64,000 bases of DNA from MGIIb-O2 sp002494975 (lineage in GTDB: Archaea; Thermoplasmatota; Poseidoniia; Poseidoniales; Thalassarchaeaceae): positions 251,222-315,221 of the forward strand of contig JAOMRN010000002.1 in the NCBI GenBank assembly GCA_028355015.1, written 5' to 3'. The position numbers and the translations under genes are program-made. The notes below the pieces were generated by a model. That model worked only from the letters and a program-made list of their open reading frames with translations. It searched no databases and was not told the DNA's origin. Numbering within the stretch: position 1 is the first letter of the stretch; every line of letters begins with the position of its first letter. Shown piece after piece: positions 28,012-36,529 of the stretch.

Positions 28012-28440
28012 ATGGACCTGGGGGGTATTCTGAATCCTCGTGCTTGGATGATCGTCGCCTCTCTTGTCGTCGTTTTAATGCTCGGAATTGGTCCGATGAT
28101 GGCCTCTTCAGGAGATATTGCAGACATGGCAGAGGATGAATTTGGAGAACTTTACACAAATGCTTCTGATGCAGACAAGGAAATTATCGAGGAGGCTGTC
28201 GAAACGGAAGCCTATTTCTTTGGAGCGGCCAACATTGCAATTGCGCTGTTCGTCTTAGGATTCGCCTTTCTCACAGAAGGTACAGCGCGCGCGAAGAGTG
28301 CACTGTTCTCTGGTGTATCCCTAATTCTATGGTCAATCTACTCGCAAGGCGAATTAGATATAGAGGCAATCACATTCTATTCTGTCGTTTCCGCTCCTAT
28401 GATTATTGCAGGTGTTCTACATCTCAAGGAGGACGAGTGA
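28012..28440 (+). CDS. Four-helix small membrane protein, paralogue 2
   Basis: 142 aa from ATG 28012, MDLGGILNPRAW. ILNPRAWMIVASLVVVLMLG and GPMMASSGDIADMAEDEFGE form the first helix and acidic loop. FGAANIAIALFVLGFAFLTE starts the second helix. Residue-level similarity to paralogue 3 is clear: ILNPRAW against ALSQPKTW, GIGPMMA against GLGPLMA, and FLTEGTARAKSAL against YLTDGGTQAKLAM. Function unknown. An upstream in-frame start at 27952 inside gene 1 is rejected because the paralogues all start at this point. Confidence 0.6.
   Translation: MDLGGILNPRAWMIVASLVVVLMLGIGPMMASSGDIADMAEDEFGELYTNASDADKEIIEEAVETEAYFFGAANIAIALFVLGFAFLTEGTARAKSALFSGVSLILWSIYSQGELDIEAITFYSVVSAPMIIAGVLHLKEDE
28426..28432 (+). 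promoter_or_regulatory. Strong Shine-Dalgarno for a TTG start
   Basis: AAGGAGG lies inside the end of paralogue 2 and ends nine bases before the TTG at 28442. This supports initiation at that TTG, which gives MDIKEALSQPKTW, the same N-terminal layout as the sister proteins. Confidence 0.6.
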
Positions 28441-28441
28441 T

Positions 28442-28894
28442 TTGGATATCAAAGAAGCACTTTCACAGCCAAAAACTTGGGTTACTGTAGCCTCGGTTGC
28501 TCTACTATTATTGTTAGGACTCGGCCCTCTAATGGCAGGGCTTGCAGGAGGACCTGATCACGCAGAAACTGAGTACCCGGACTTACTAGAATCCCTAGAT
28601 GGAGATGACGAAACAGCATTTATTGAAGTCGTAAATCAAGAATTATTCGTATTTGGGCTATGGAATGTCACCATGGCTCTGATGTTCTTGGCGATGGTGT
28701 ATTTGACAGACGGGGGAACCCAAGCAAAACTAGCAATGGTTGCAGCCGCCTCAATGATATTTGTATCTGGAGCTGGCGGTTATTCAGTGAATGGCGATGC
28801 ATATTTCGTTGAGTGGGTGACACTTTGCGCCATACTCGGTTCTCCTATCTTAATTACAGGATATTTGCAACTGAATCGTGAAGTTGGGGAATAA
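28442..28894 (+). CDS. Four-helix small membrane protein, paralogue 3 (TTG start)
   Basis: 150 aa from TTG 28442, preceded by a strong Shine-Dalgarno. The first helix is TWVTVASVALLLLLGLGPLM, followed by an acidic loop (ETEYPDLLESLDGDDETAFI), and helices starting LFVFGLWNVTMALMFLAMVY, AAASMIFVSGAGGY and ILGSPILITGYLQL. It is closest to paralogue 2. The triplet may have arisen by tandem duplication and may form a hetero-oligomer. That is inference. Confidence 0.58.
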   Translation: MDIKEALSQPKTWVTVASVALLLLLGLGPLMAGLAGGPDHAETEYPDLLESLDGDDETAFIEVVNQELFVFGLWNVTMALMFLAMVYLTDGGTQAKLAMVAAASMIFVSGAGGYSVNGDAYFVEWVTLCAILGSPILITGYLQLNREVGE

Positions 28895-28896
28895 AA

Positions 28897-29511
28897 TCAA
28901 GGTTTACGGCCAAAAATCGCTAAAGTACCGACGAACCCTGATTTTATGCCTACACGTCGTGTTTCGACGTCGATGAAACCTGCATTAATCATGCCCTGTT
29001 TCCATTGCTCTTCACTCAATGTAGTCATATGTACATTGAGAGATTTTGGCCAATCATGACTTGCAATATTTTCTAAATAATGATCAACGCCTGCAATAAG
29101 AACTCCTTGATCTTCTAACCATTCATTAAACAATATCTTGAGCATTTCCAATGGTTCTTTCAAATAATATAAAAATTCCATCGAGTGAATTAAATCGAAC
29201 TTTTGAGAAGGTTTCCACCCGGGTAGTGTTGACAGATGAAATTCTCCAGTGCCCTTTTGTTTGGCCTTAGCAATCATTTCGGATGACCCGTCAATCCCTA
29301 CTACTTTACTACAATTTTCATATGCCTGTAATTTTCGGCACACCCAACCATTTCCACAACCTACATCTATTGCTGTGAATGGTTTTTTTAGCATTGGAAT
29401 TACAATATTTAGCATTTCGTTAACTGATTTGGCGTGCCCACTTTCCATGCCTTCGTCTCTATCTATAAGTGCCCATTCTGAGAAAACATCAGTTGCATCA
29501 CGGGTCGACAT
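28897..29511 (-). CDS. Class I SAM-dependent methyltransferase
   Basis: 204 aa. Motif I is AIDVGCGNGWVCRKL, motif II GIDGSSEMIAKAK, and LIHSMEFLYYLKEPLEML is the post-II/III region. The fold is complete in one domain. The substrate (small molecule, lipid or protein) cannot be told. It is transcribed with purQ and purSL on the same strand, 40 bases beyond purQ, but is not an obvious purine enzyme. Confidence 0.82.
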   Translation of the reverse strand: MSTRDATDVFSEWALIDRDEGMESGHAKSVNEMLNIVIPMLKKPFTAIDVGCGNGWVCRKLQAYENCSKVVGIDGSSEMIAKAKQKGTGEFHLSTLPGWKPSQKFDLIHSMEFLYYLKEPLEMLKILFNEWLEDQGVLIAGVDHYLENIASHDWPKSLNVHMTTLSEEQWKQGMINAGFIDVETRRVGIKSGFVGTLAIFGRKP

Positions 29512-29551
29512 AGTAATTCCTATAAATCTCTACTGCAAGAATATTTTTATT

Positions 29552-30367
29552 TTAATTATCAAAATTTTCTGAAACATAATTCACAGCATTTCTGAAAATC
29601 TTCATGCCTTCTCCTTCGCCATGCTCTATATTTTCTCTAGTCCATGTTGCCCCTAACCAAGTCGAATGATTGGCTTCAGGGTGTGGCATTAAACCGAATA
29701 CTAGCCCTGATGGGTCACAAACACCCGCAATATTTCTCCAACTTTGATTCGGGGAGATCGGATAAGGCAATACTTCATCAGTTGATGATGGGTATTCGGT
29801 TGAAGGATCTACATACTTTACTACTAATTGGCCACCTTCACCCCAATCGTCAAGGAGATTTTTATCGGCTGTAACGAATTTTCCTTCACCATGCCGAACC
29901 GGAACTCTGATTCTTGTCATTCCTTTTGTCCAGACACAATGACTTTCTGAATCAAATTCTAAAGTCGCCCATCTGTTTTCATAATGGCCTGAATCATTCA
30001 GTGCTAAAGATGCTGTTTGGGTTAAACTAACATCGTCGTCACCAGGTAATAACCCCATTTTCACAAGTACTTGGAAGCCGTTGCATATTCCAATTACTGG
30101 TTTACCGGATTTGACAAATTTTCTCACTTGTTCACGCAAACCAAAGCGTAGCCTGTTACCCATCAATCTACCACTTCCCAAATGGTCACCAAAGGAAAAA
30201 CCCCCTGGTACAGCCATAATATGGTAATCTTCTAGATCCAATTCTCCGTTGACTAACCTATTCACATGTACTCTGTCTGCTTTAGCTCCAGCCATTTCGA
30301 AAACTGCCATTGTTTCCGTTTCACAATTAATTCCAAAACCGGAAAGAACCGCCACCCTAGGTATCAT
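29552..30367 (-). CDS. purQ: FGAM synthase glutaminase subunit PurQ
   Basis: 271 aa from ATG 30367, which overlaps the purSL stop by one base (TAATG), giving tight coupling. It supplies ammonia from glutamine to PurL. AVLSGFGINCETETM begins the domain, GICNGFQVLVKMG carries the catalytic Cys, and LMPHPEANHSTWLG carries the His and Glu of the class I glutaminase triad. PGGFSFGDHLGSG is the oxyanion region. It is somewhat longer than bacterial small PurQ. Confidence 0.93.
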   Translation of the reverse strand: MIPRVAVLSGFGINCETETMAVFEMAGAKADRVHVNRLVNGELDLEDYHIMAVPGGFSFGDHLGSGRLMGNRLRFGLREQVRKFVKSGKPVIGICNGFQVLVKMGLLPGDDDVSLTQTASLALNDSGHYENRWATLEFDSESHCVWTKGMTRIRVPVRHGEGKFVTADKNLLDDWGEGGQLVVKYVDPSTEYPSSTDEVLPYPISPNQSWRNIAGVCDPSGLVFGLMPHPEANHSTWLGATWTRENIEHGEGEGMKIFRNAVNYVSENFDN

Positions 30368-33300
30368 TAATTTACACCTCCGTTCAAGGTATTTTTCCAA
30401 GAGTCTCTCAGTTCAGACATTGAAGCGATCAATATAGGGATACCTTGGTTTGAAATTGTTATGTTGTCACCTGAGATCACTTTACCTAAGTAATTACATT
30501 CATGTCCTTCCATAGAAGCCTCAAAAATTTCGGAGTTTTCTGGTTTTACACTAACTAAAATCCTACCAAGGCTCTCCCCGAATAGAGCACCCCAGTCATT
30601 CAAATTAATATCGGCATGGAATATATCTGAAATATCTAAATCAGTACCTGAATCACATCCAAAACAACATTCTGCTACTGCAGCCGCAAGTCCGGCATCA
30701 CTACAATCATGAGCACTAGAAACTAGTTCATTTGACATGGCTTTCGTCAGACTGTGATAGAGTGATAAATTCCTAGATGTGTCAATCTGTGGAACTCGGC
30801 CTCCGATTCCACTCTCTCCATTTGATTCATCACGTAGCATGAAAGCTAATTCGCTAGCACCTAACTCTTGATGAGTTTCTCCTACAAGATATATCATGTC
30901 TCCAACTTGTTTGAAGTCACTAGATACCGCCTTTCTTACATCTGAATGATTGCCAATTAAACTGAACAAAAGCGTAGGAGGTACGCTGATTTTTTCACCA
31001 TCTAATGTAGCATCGTTTTTCATAGAATCTTTGCCGCTTATGCAAGGTAAATTGTATGCCCTACATACTTCGTCCAAAGCCCTATTTGCTCTTACTAATT
31101 GGGCTAATTTATATCTTCCATCAGGCGTTTTCGCTGATTCAACTGGATCGGGCCAACAAAAATTATCTAATCCTGCAATTAAATCTAAATCTACCCCTAC
31201 GCATACTGCATTACGTAGAGCCTCGTCTATGCTAGCTGCTGCCATGGCATAGGCATCAATATCTGAATATCGAGGCACTATTCCATTGGAGATTACTGCG
31301 CCTTGAGTTCCTCCTTGTATGGGTGCAATTACCGCTGCGTCTCCGGGCGCGTCATGATTGACACCACAAAATGGTTTGATTACAGATTGTGCTATGACTT
31401 CGTGATCATAAGATCTAACCCACCATTCTTTACTTGCTACATTAGGTCTAGCCATTAACCGTGAAAGAACCTCTCCCATCTCAATGTGATCTGTAGTTGG
31501 GAATAATATTGGGTCATGTTCAGGAGTTTGCCATTCAGATTCTAACTGCAATTGTGGACAGCCGTCATGCAAAAATGAAATTGGAAGATGTGCTACTGTT
31601 TCGTCTCCAAAACGAACTACAAACGCGCCTGAATCTGTAAATGTTCCAACTGCGGTTGCTTCGACTTCATGTAGTTGGGCTAGTTTTTCAAATTTTTCAC
31701 AATCTTCCGGGTTTACTCCGATTGTCATTCTTTCTTGGGATTCTGATACTAAGATTTCCCACTTACTTAATCCCGGCTGTTTCAAAGGTACCGCTGCGAG
31801 ATCTAAATCGGCACCTCCTGTGAGTTCCGCCAATTCGCCAACACTACTAGATAATCCCCCGGCTCCATTATCTGTAATGACCTGGATTAATCCCAAATCT
31901 CTCGCTTCGAGTACCATGTCAATCATTTTCTTCTGAGTAATTGGATCGCCTATTTGGACCGCTGAAGATGGGCTGTCTTCAGTTAATTCAAGACTAGAAA
32001 AGGTTGCTCCGTGAATTCCGTCACTACCCACTCTTCCTCCGACCATGTAAATTATATTGCCCGGTTGAGGGGTTTTTTCGTGACTTTCTCGGCCATCAGG
32101 CAGTAATCTCGGCATAATACCAACCGTTCCACAATATACCAAAGGCTTCCCAAGATATCTTTCATCGAATACGATTGAGCCATTGACTGTAGGAATGCCT
32201 GACTCGTTTCCTCCTGCTCTAACGCCAGCATGCACGCCCCTGAATACACGAGAGGGGTGGAATAACCCCTCCGGGATATGACCTGAATAATCTGGTGGAC
32301 CGAAACAAAATACATCTGTATTAGCGATGGGTCTTGCGCCCAACCCTGTGCCTAGAATATCTCGGTTAACGCCTACGATGCCAGTCATTGCACCACCAAA
32401 TGGATCTAATGCACTGGGCGAATTGTGTGTCTCTGCTTTTATGCAAAGGCTCCAATCATCATTCCAAGCGATGACTCCTGAATTATCGTGAAAAATGCTA
32501 AGTAACCAATTTACTTCTGATTGAATATCTAATGTCGGTTTCATAATATGGGTTTTGAACAATGAATCTATGTACGTGTCTTCACCTGTCTCAAAATCAA
32601 CATGATGTATTTTTGATGCGAATATTTTGTGACAACAATGTTCAGACCATGTTTGTGCAAGACATTCTAATTCAGCATCTGTAGGTGCCTTCTCGGGCAA
32701 TCCCAATTCAACCCGCGCAGCACGTACTTTTGGATCGCGATAATTCTCTTGAATTGCTTTCATTTCTTCGAGATTTAATGCCAATAATCCTTTCTCACTA
32801 ATCTGTATCAATTCCTCATCACTGACTTCAAGATTTACTGTTGCAGATGGTTTTTGGGTCAACTTTGGCCTTTCAGGAAAATCCAAAGAAGGCCAAACTG
32901 ATTTTTGACAATCTTTGCTATCAGATATACTAGACCTTTCAATCATTTGATTGTGTAATTTACTAGAAAGCCAATTAGGAGAAATGTCGCCGGGAACTCC
33001 CCAGAACAAGTATGTCATTGCTGTAGCTACTTGCGAAGCAGATGATATTTCTGGAAAAATTGTTCTTAGACCGTCTAATCCGGCTTGGCCCGCATTATCT
33101 GTAACTCCTGGTTTAAATCCCACTTTTATTGCAATTTGTGGCGCCTCAGAAAATAAGTTCTTGTTGTCAAGAAGAGAGTTTTCTAAATTTCCAACTTCAA
33201 TAATAGGATCTGCAAATAAATCATAAATAGACCTAGTTGCTTGCTCTAAAGACATATCTGATTTGACTTGATAGCCTAAAATAACTCTCACATTATTTAC

Positions 33301-33405
33301 TTGTACTCCATAGTCTGACTCTAACATCGATTTGACTGAATCTCCTCTTGCATCAGTCAATCCTTCTATGTCACGAGTAGTAACTTCGAAATTATATATC
33401 TCCAT
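30367..33405 (-). CDS. purL: PurS-PurL fusion, FGAM synthase synthetase subunit
   Basis: 1012 aa from ATG 33405 (ATG 33417 alternative). The first about 190 residues hold two PurS-like halves: LTDARGDSVKSMLESDYGV ... ADPIIEVG and IAIKVGFKPGVTDNAGQAGL. The PurL core follows with WSEHCCHKIF, a KAETHNSPSALDPFGGA ATP/substrate loop, GAGGLSSSVGELA, GNESGIPTVNGS and SGKDSMKNDA. It makes FGAM from FGAR with ammonia from PurQ. Fusing PurS to PurL while leaving PurQ separate is less common than either the three-gene or the fully fused form. Confidence 0.92.
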   Translation of the reverse strand: MEIYNFEVTTRDIEGLTDARGDSVKSMLESDYGVQVNNVRVILGYQVKSDMSLEQATRSIYDLFADPIIEVGNLENSLLDNKNLFSEAPQIAIKVGFKPGVTDNAGQAGLDGLRTIFPEISSASQVATAMTYLFWGVPGDISPNWLSSKLHNQMIERSSISDSKDCQKSVWPSLDFPERPKLTQKPSATVNLEVSDEELIQISEKGLLALNLEEMKAIQENYRDPKVRAARVELGLPEKAPTDAELECLAQTWSEHCCHKIFASKIHHVDFETGEDTYIDSLFKTHIMKPTLDIQSEVNWLLSIFHDNSGVIAWNDDWSLCIKAETHNSPSALDPFGGAMTGIVGVNRDILGTGLGARPIANTDVFCFGPPDYSGHIPEGLFHPSRVFRGVHAGVRAGGNESGIPTVNGSIVFDERYLGKPLVYCGTVGIMPRLLPDGRESHEKTPQPGNIIYMVGGRVGSDGIHGATFSSLELTEDSPSSAVQIGDPITQKKMIDMVLEARDLGLIQVITDNGAGGLSSSVGELAELTGGADLDLAAVPLKQPGLSKWEILVSESQERMTIGVNPEDCEKFEKLAQLHEVEATAVGTFTDSGAFVVRFGDETVAHLPISFLHDGCPQLQLESEWQTPEHDPILFPTTDHIEMGEVLSRLMARPNVASKEWWVRSYDHEVIAQSVIKPFCGVNHDAPGDAAVIAPIQGGTQGAVISNGIVPRYSDIDAYAMAAASIDEALRNAVCVGVDLDLIAGLDNFCWPDPVESAKTPDGRYKLAQLVRANRALDEVCRAYNLPCISGKDSMKNDATLDGEKISVPPTLLFSLIGNHSDVRKAVSSDFKQVGDMIYLVGETHQELGASELAFMLRDESNGESGIGGRVPQIDTSRNLSLYHSLTKAMSNELVSSAHDCSDAGLAAAVAECCFGCDSGTDLDISDIFHADINLNDWGALFGESLGRILVSVKPENSEIFEASMEGHECNYLGKVISGDNITISNQGIPILIASMSELRDSWKNTLNGGVN

Positions 33406-33537
33406 CTGACTCCCCATATTCCGGCACCCTATAGACTGTCCCCGTAGCAACTCGTCAATGAACAAAGCGGTGTAGGCCGTAGGCCTGTAAAGAACATTTT
33501 AGGCGAAGACTTGACAAACCCCTAGTGGGTGATTAGC

Positions 33538-34341
33538 ATGATGGAGCCTGAGGCAGTCTGGGGTATGCGTTGGAAAAATTGTGCAAATCCTCTCTCTCAT
33601 CGGATAATGGAAATTGCAGTTAAAAAGAAATCTTTAGTTTGTTTGGCAGCAGATATGACATCTATTTCAGAATTAATTAATTTAATCAAAGAAGTGGGGC
33701 CTTATGTTGCTGTTTTGAAGACTCATGTAGATTTAATACAAGACTTCAATCTTGAAGAATGGTCAGTTTTGACAAATTTGGCGGCAGAACATGATTTATT
33801 GTTATTCGAAGATCGTAAATTTGCAGATATTGGAAACATTTCTCAGCAGCAAATGGCTGGAATACATGACATACGATCTTGGGCACATATTGTGACAGCG
33901 CATAGAATTTCTGGGCCCGATATTGTCGACGGAATTGCTGCAGGCTGGGCGGATGTTGAAAGAATTGGAGGTATTTTACTATTGGCTCAGATGTCGAGTC
34001 GTGGAAATTTACTAAACAATGAATACACGCTTGAAACGATTTCAACTGGTAAAGCGTCTCCACATGTTTTGGGATATATCGGAAACGGAAGTTCCGCAGA
34101 TGATGTCGCCGAACTAAGGAGCTTAGTAGGAGATGCACAAATGATATGGACGCCTGGAATTAATTTAGATAATGGCGCAGGAAAAATGGGACAACGATAT
34201 GGTAATCCGCATGATAGTATTATGTCCGGTTCGGATATTATAATCGTAGGTTCGGGAATACATAGGGCAGAAAATAGGAGCGTTGCAGCAAAACTCTATG
34301 CTGAAGCATCTTGGGATGCTTTAATTCAAAGAGGGCAATAA
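33538..34341 (+). CDS. pyrF: Orotidine 5'-phosphate decarboxylase, eukaryote-type
   Basis: 267 aa from ATG 33538; a GTG at 33529 is possible. It makes UMP from OMP. The family core reads VLKTHVDLI (Lys61) and LLFEDRKFADIGN (Asp92, Lys94, Asp97), as in the eukaryotic UMP synthase domain (FEDRKFADIGN), not the archaeal DxKxxDI form. TPGINLDNGAGKMGQRYGNP and SDIIIVGSGIHRAENR match the eukaryotic phosphate-binding end, but the usual VGRG Arg is Ser239, and the residue between the Gln and Tyr is Arg220. Divergent from purSL. Confidence 0.87.
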   Translation: MMEPEAVWGMRWKNCANPLSHRIMEIAVKKKSLVCLAADMTSISELINLIKEVGPYVAVLKTHVDLIQDFNLEEWSVLTNLAAEHDLLLFEDRKFADIGNISQQQMAGIHDIRSWAHIVTAHRISGPDIVDGIAAGWADVERIGGILLLAQMSSRGNLLNNEYTLETISTGKASPHVLGYIGNGSSADDVAELRSLVGDAQMIWTPGINLDNGAGKMGQRYGNPHDSIMSGSDIIIVGSGIHRAENRSVAAKLYAEASWDALIQRGQ

Positions 34342-34575
34342 ATGTCATTAATTCTAGATGTTATTTACTGGTTTGTAGCAGCATGTATCTCCTTACTTAC
34401 TCTGATAATAATTGCTAGAGAAATTTTGAAAAGATGGCGGCTAAATTACCGGCTAGAAAATAATGATGAGACTTTGTTGACTGATTCTTCTGTTAAAGTT
34501 GAAGTCTTAACAAGCGCACCCGAAGGGAGTGTTTTTGTTGATTCGGTGCCGGCGCTATTAATCGAAGAGTCTTGA
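34342..34575 (+). CDS. Small single-helix membrane protein behind pyrF
   Basis: 77 aa. The ATG follows the pyrF stop directly. One N-terminal helix (about residues 5-27, IYWFVAACISLLTLIIIA) is followed by RRWRLN-like basic residues and an acidic, hydrophilic tail. No family recognised. The 3' end overlaps that of the convergent receiver gene by 18 bases. Weakly supported beyond its membrane profile and operon position. Confidence 0.5.
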   Translation: MSLILDVIYWFVAACISLLTLIIIAREILKRWRLNYRLENNDETLLTDSSVKVEVLTSAPEGSVFVDSVPALLIEES

Positions 34576-35196
34576 AACTTCATCTAGATATACCTGAATA
34601 TCAATATAATCTAGATAATTTGCAATGCCAAGAGCGCCACTAATAACCAATATTGTGAGTATTAATATCTTCAATTTACTTCGTTTCTTTGACTTGGGCT
34701 TTACTACTATTGGATCGATAACTAAAGGAGGAGGCAATGAAGGAAGAGGAGGTAATGGAGGTAGTTCTGGCTCTGGTTCCTCTATATCTGGATACAACGC
34801 ATCTAAGTCGGAAAGCCCCGGGGCTTCCGGAATATCTGAATTAATTTCTTCCCATTTCCTTTCAAGACTGTCGAATGTTATAGGAGTTACAAGTGTTGCA
34901 ACAGCGCCAGAAGAATATGCTGCATCCATCGTCATAGACAATCTCGCTTTACTAGATACGAAAACCACTCTTGATGAAGGATCTGTCTCTCTCATCTCAA
35001 GGGCAACGATATGTCCATTCATAGTGGGTAAATCTAAGCTAAGGAAAACTAAATCAGGTTCTATTCGGACATATTCGTCTACTGCTTTATCTCCATCATG
35101 ACAAATTTCAACGTCCCAGCCACGACGGGACATTATGTCTCGAATTCTTCCTTCGTTGATAGAATTGGCCACTACGATTAGGGCAACTCGGGACAT
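34558..35196 (-). CDS. Membrane-anchored degenerate response-regulator receiver
   Basis: 212 aa from ATG 35196. An upstream start would run into the ftsY end. Residues 1-120 have receiver-domain layout: VALIVVANS, then PDLVFLSLDLPTMNG, VVFVSSKARLS and GAVATLVTPI. The phospho-Asp site is Ser53, and the acidic pair near strand 1 is Ala-Asn, so it is probably not phosphorylated. A Pro-rich linker (about 141-160), basic stretch and membrane helix (about 175-193) follow. It lies 50 bases downstream of ftsY on the same strand. Confidence 0.72.
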   Translation of the reverse strand: MSRVALIVVANSINEGRIRDIMSRRGWDVEICHDGDKAVDEYVRIEPDLVFLSLDLPTMNGHIVALEMRETDPSSRVVFVSSKARLSMTMDAAYSSGAVATLVTPITFDSLERKWEEINSDIPEAPGLSDLDALYPDIEEPEPELPPLPPLPSLPPPLVIDPIVVKPKSKKRSKLKILILTILVISGALGIANYLDYIDIQVYLDEVSRLFD

Positions 35197-35246
35197 TTCA
35201 AACGGTACACAAGGGGCATTATACATGAACGACGCGGTCATAAGGT

Positions 35247-36521
35247 TCAATCTAAGATAGAATCTAAGAACCATTCAGGGTCGAAATCCTTCAAGTCAAC
35301 GTATTCTTGCCCTACTCCTGCTAAAACGATTGGTCGGCCCGTTGCATGGGCTATCGAAAGTGCGGCTCCGCCTTTGGCGTCTGTATCGAGTTTGCATAGA
35401 GCAACTCCATCAAAATTTAGAATTCTCTGGAACTCTTTTGCTTGGGTTACTGCATCATTTCCGGCTAATGCATCTGCAACAAATATCACTAAATCAGGTT
35501 TAGTTATTCTGTGAACTTTGCGTAATTCTTCCATTAAATTGGTTTTATTTTGCATCCTACCTGCAGTATCGATTATTACGATATCATCGCCTTTGGCCTT
35601 AGCACTTTCAATTGCATCTCTAGATATTGCTGCCGAATCACCGCCTCTTTGACTTTTGATACACCTGACTCCTATTCTTTCGGCATGAGTTGCAAGTTGA
35701 TCTATTGCACCGGCACGGAATGTATCGGCTGCAGCCAAAACTACGGAGTAACCTTGCTCTGTTAACCTGTGAGCTATCTTTGCAGTAGTTGTCGTTTTTC
35801 CTGTACCATTAACTCCGACTATCATAATAGAAACTGGCGTCTCCACTGCTGCGAATGATTGAATGGTTCTATCAAAATCCCAATAACCTGCTTCAAGAAG
35901 ATCTTGAAGTGATTTTCGGACTACCATTTCTACAATTTTATCTAAACCCTTACGGGCATCTATTCTCGAACCTATTAGATTGATTTTTAGATTATTTACT
36001 ACTTCCATAACAGCAGAATGCCCCATGTCTGATTGCAATAACTCTTCTTCGAGTTGAGATATTATTTCATCTAAAACTGGACCGCCTCGGATTATTTGGC
36101 CGCCTTTGTTAACGGTAGCAACTGAAACATCCATTTCAAAATTTTTAGCCGTAGCCACTAATGTTCTTCCAGTCGTTGTTTTCATTCTATCTATTGGCTT
36201 ATTTTCAGGAGTTTTTGTTGAATTTAAACGTTCCTTTTTCTTTGCTTTTTGGGCTATTTTTCTCGATTTTTTATCTTGCTCTTTCGAAAATGGATCTATC
36301 GGAGATTCTTCTGTAAAATCGTCCCACTGCTCTTCTGTTGCTTCTGATTCTTCAATATCAAAGCTCTGTGTTTTCTCTTCTTTGGACTTTTGAATTGATG
36401 CAAGTAACTCTTCTCTTTGCTGAACAATCTTGTCTGCTTCTGGCGTTCCTTCTTGAATAGTTATTTTATTTGTATCGACTGCCTCTTTGGCCTGTCTTTT
36501 GAATCTATCAAATAATCCCAC
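35247..36521 (-). CDS. ftsY: Signal recognition particle receptor FtsY
   Basis: 424 aa. The acidic, charged N-terminal A-domain (about 1-120) may bind membranes. The NG GTPase domain follows: GVNGTGKTTTTAKIAHRL (P-loop), AADTFRAGAIDQLATHAERI, IIDTAGRMQNK and TKLDTDAKGG-type CKLDTDAKGGAALSIA. C terminus FDPEWFLDSILD. It docks ribosome-SRP complexes at the membrane. pfdA is directly upstream, a typical archaeal pairing. Confidence 0.93.
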   Translation of the reverse strand: MGLFDRFKRQAKEAVDTNKITIQEGTPEADKIVQQREELLASIQKSKEEKTQSFDIEESEATEEQWDDFTEESPIDPFSKEQDKKSRKIAQKAKKKERLNSTKTPENKPIDRMKTTTGRTLVATAKNFEMDVSVATVNKGGQIIRGGPVLDEIISQLEEELLQSDMGHSAVMEVVNNLKINLIGSRIDARKGLDKIVEMVVRKSLQDLLEAGYWDFDRTIQSFAAVETPVSIMIVGVNGTGKTTTTAKIAHRLTEQGYSVVLAAADTFRAGAIDQLATHAERIGVRCIKSQRGGDSAAISRDAIESAKAKGDDIVIIDTAGRMQNKTNLMEELRKVHRITKPDLVIFVADALAGNDAVTQAKEFQRILNFDGVALCKLDTDAKGGAALSIAHATGRPIVLAGVGQEYVDLKDFDPEWFLDSILD

Positions 36522-36529
36522 AATACCAC

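Noticed and set aside
28897..29511. Methyltransferase as a purine-pathway enzyme
   Set aside because: Adjacent to purQ by position only; its motifs are those of a generic SAM methyltransferase.
33406..33537. Pyrimidine or purine riboswitch between purSL and pyrF
   Set aside because: The region is short and divergent, and no conserved riboswitch core or stable extended stem was visible.
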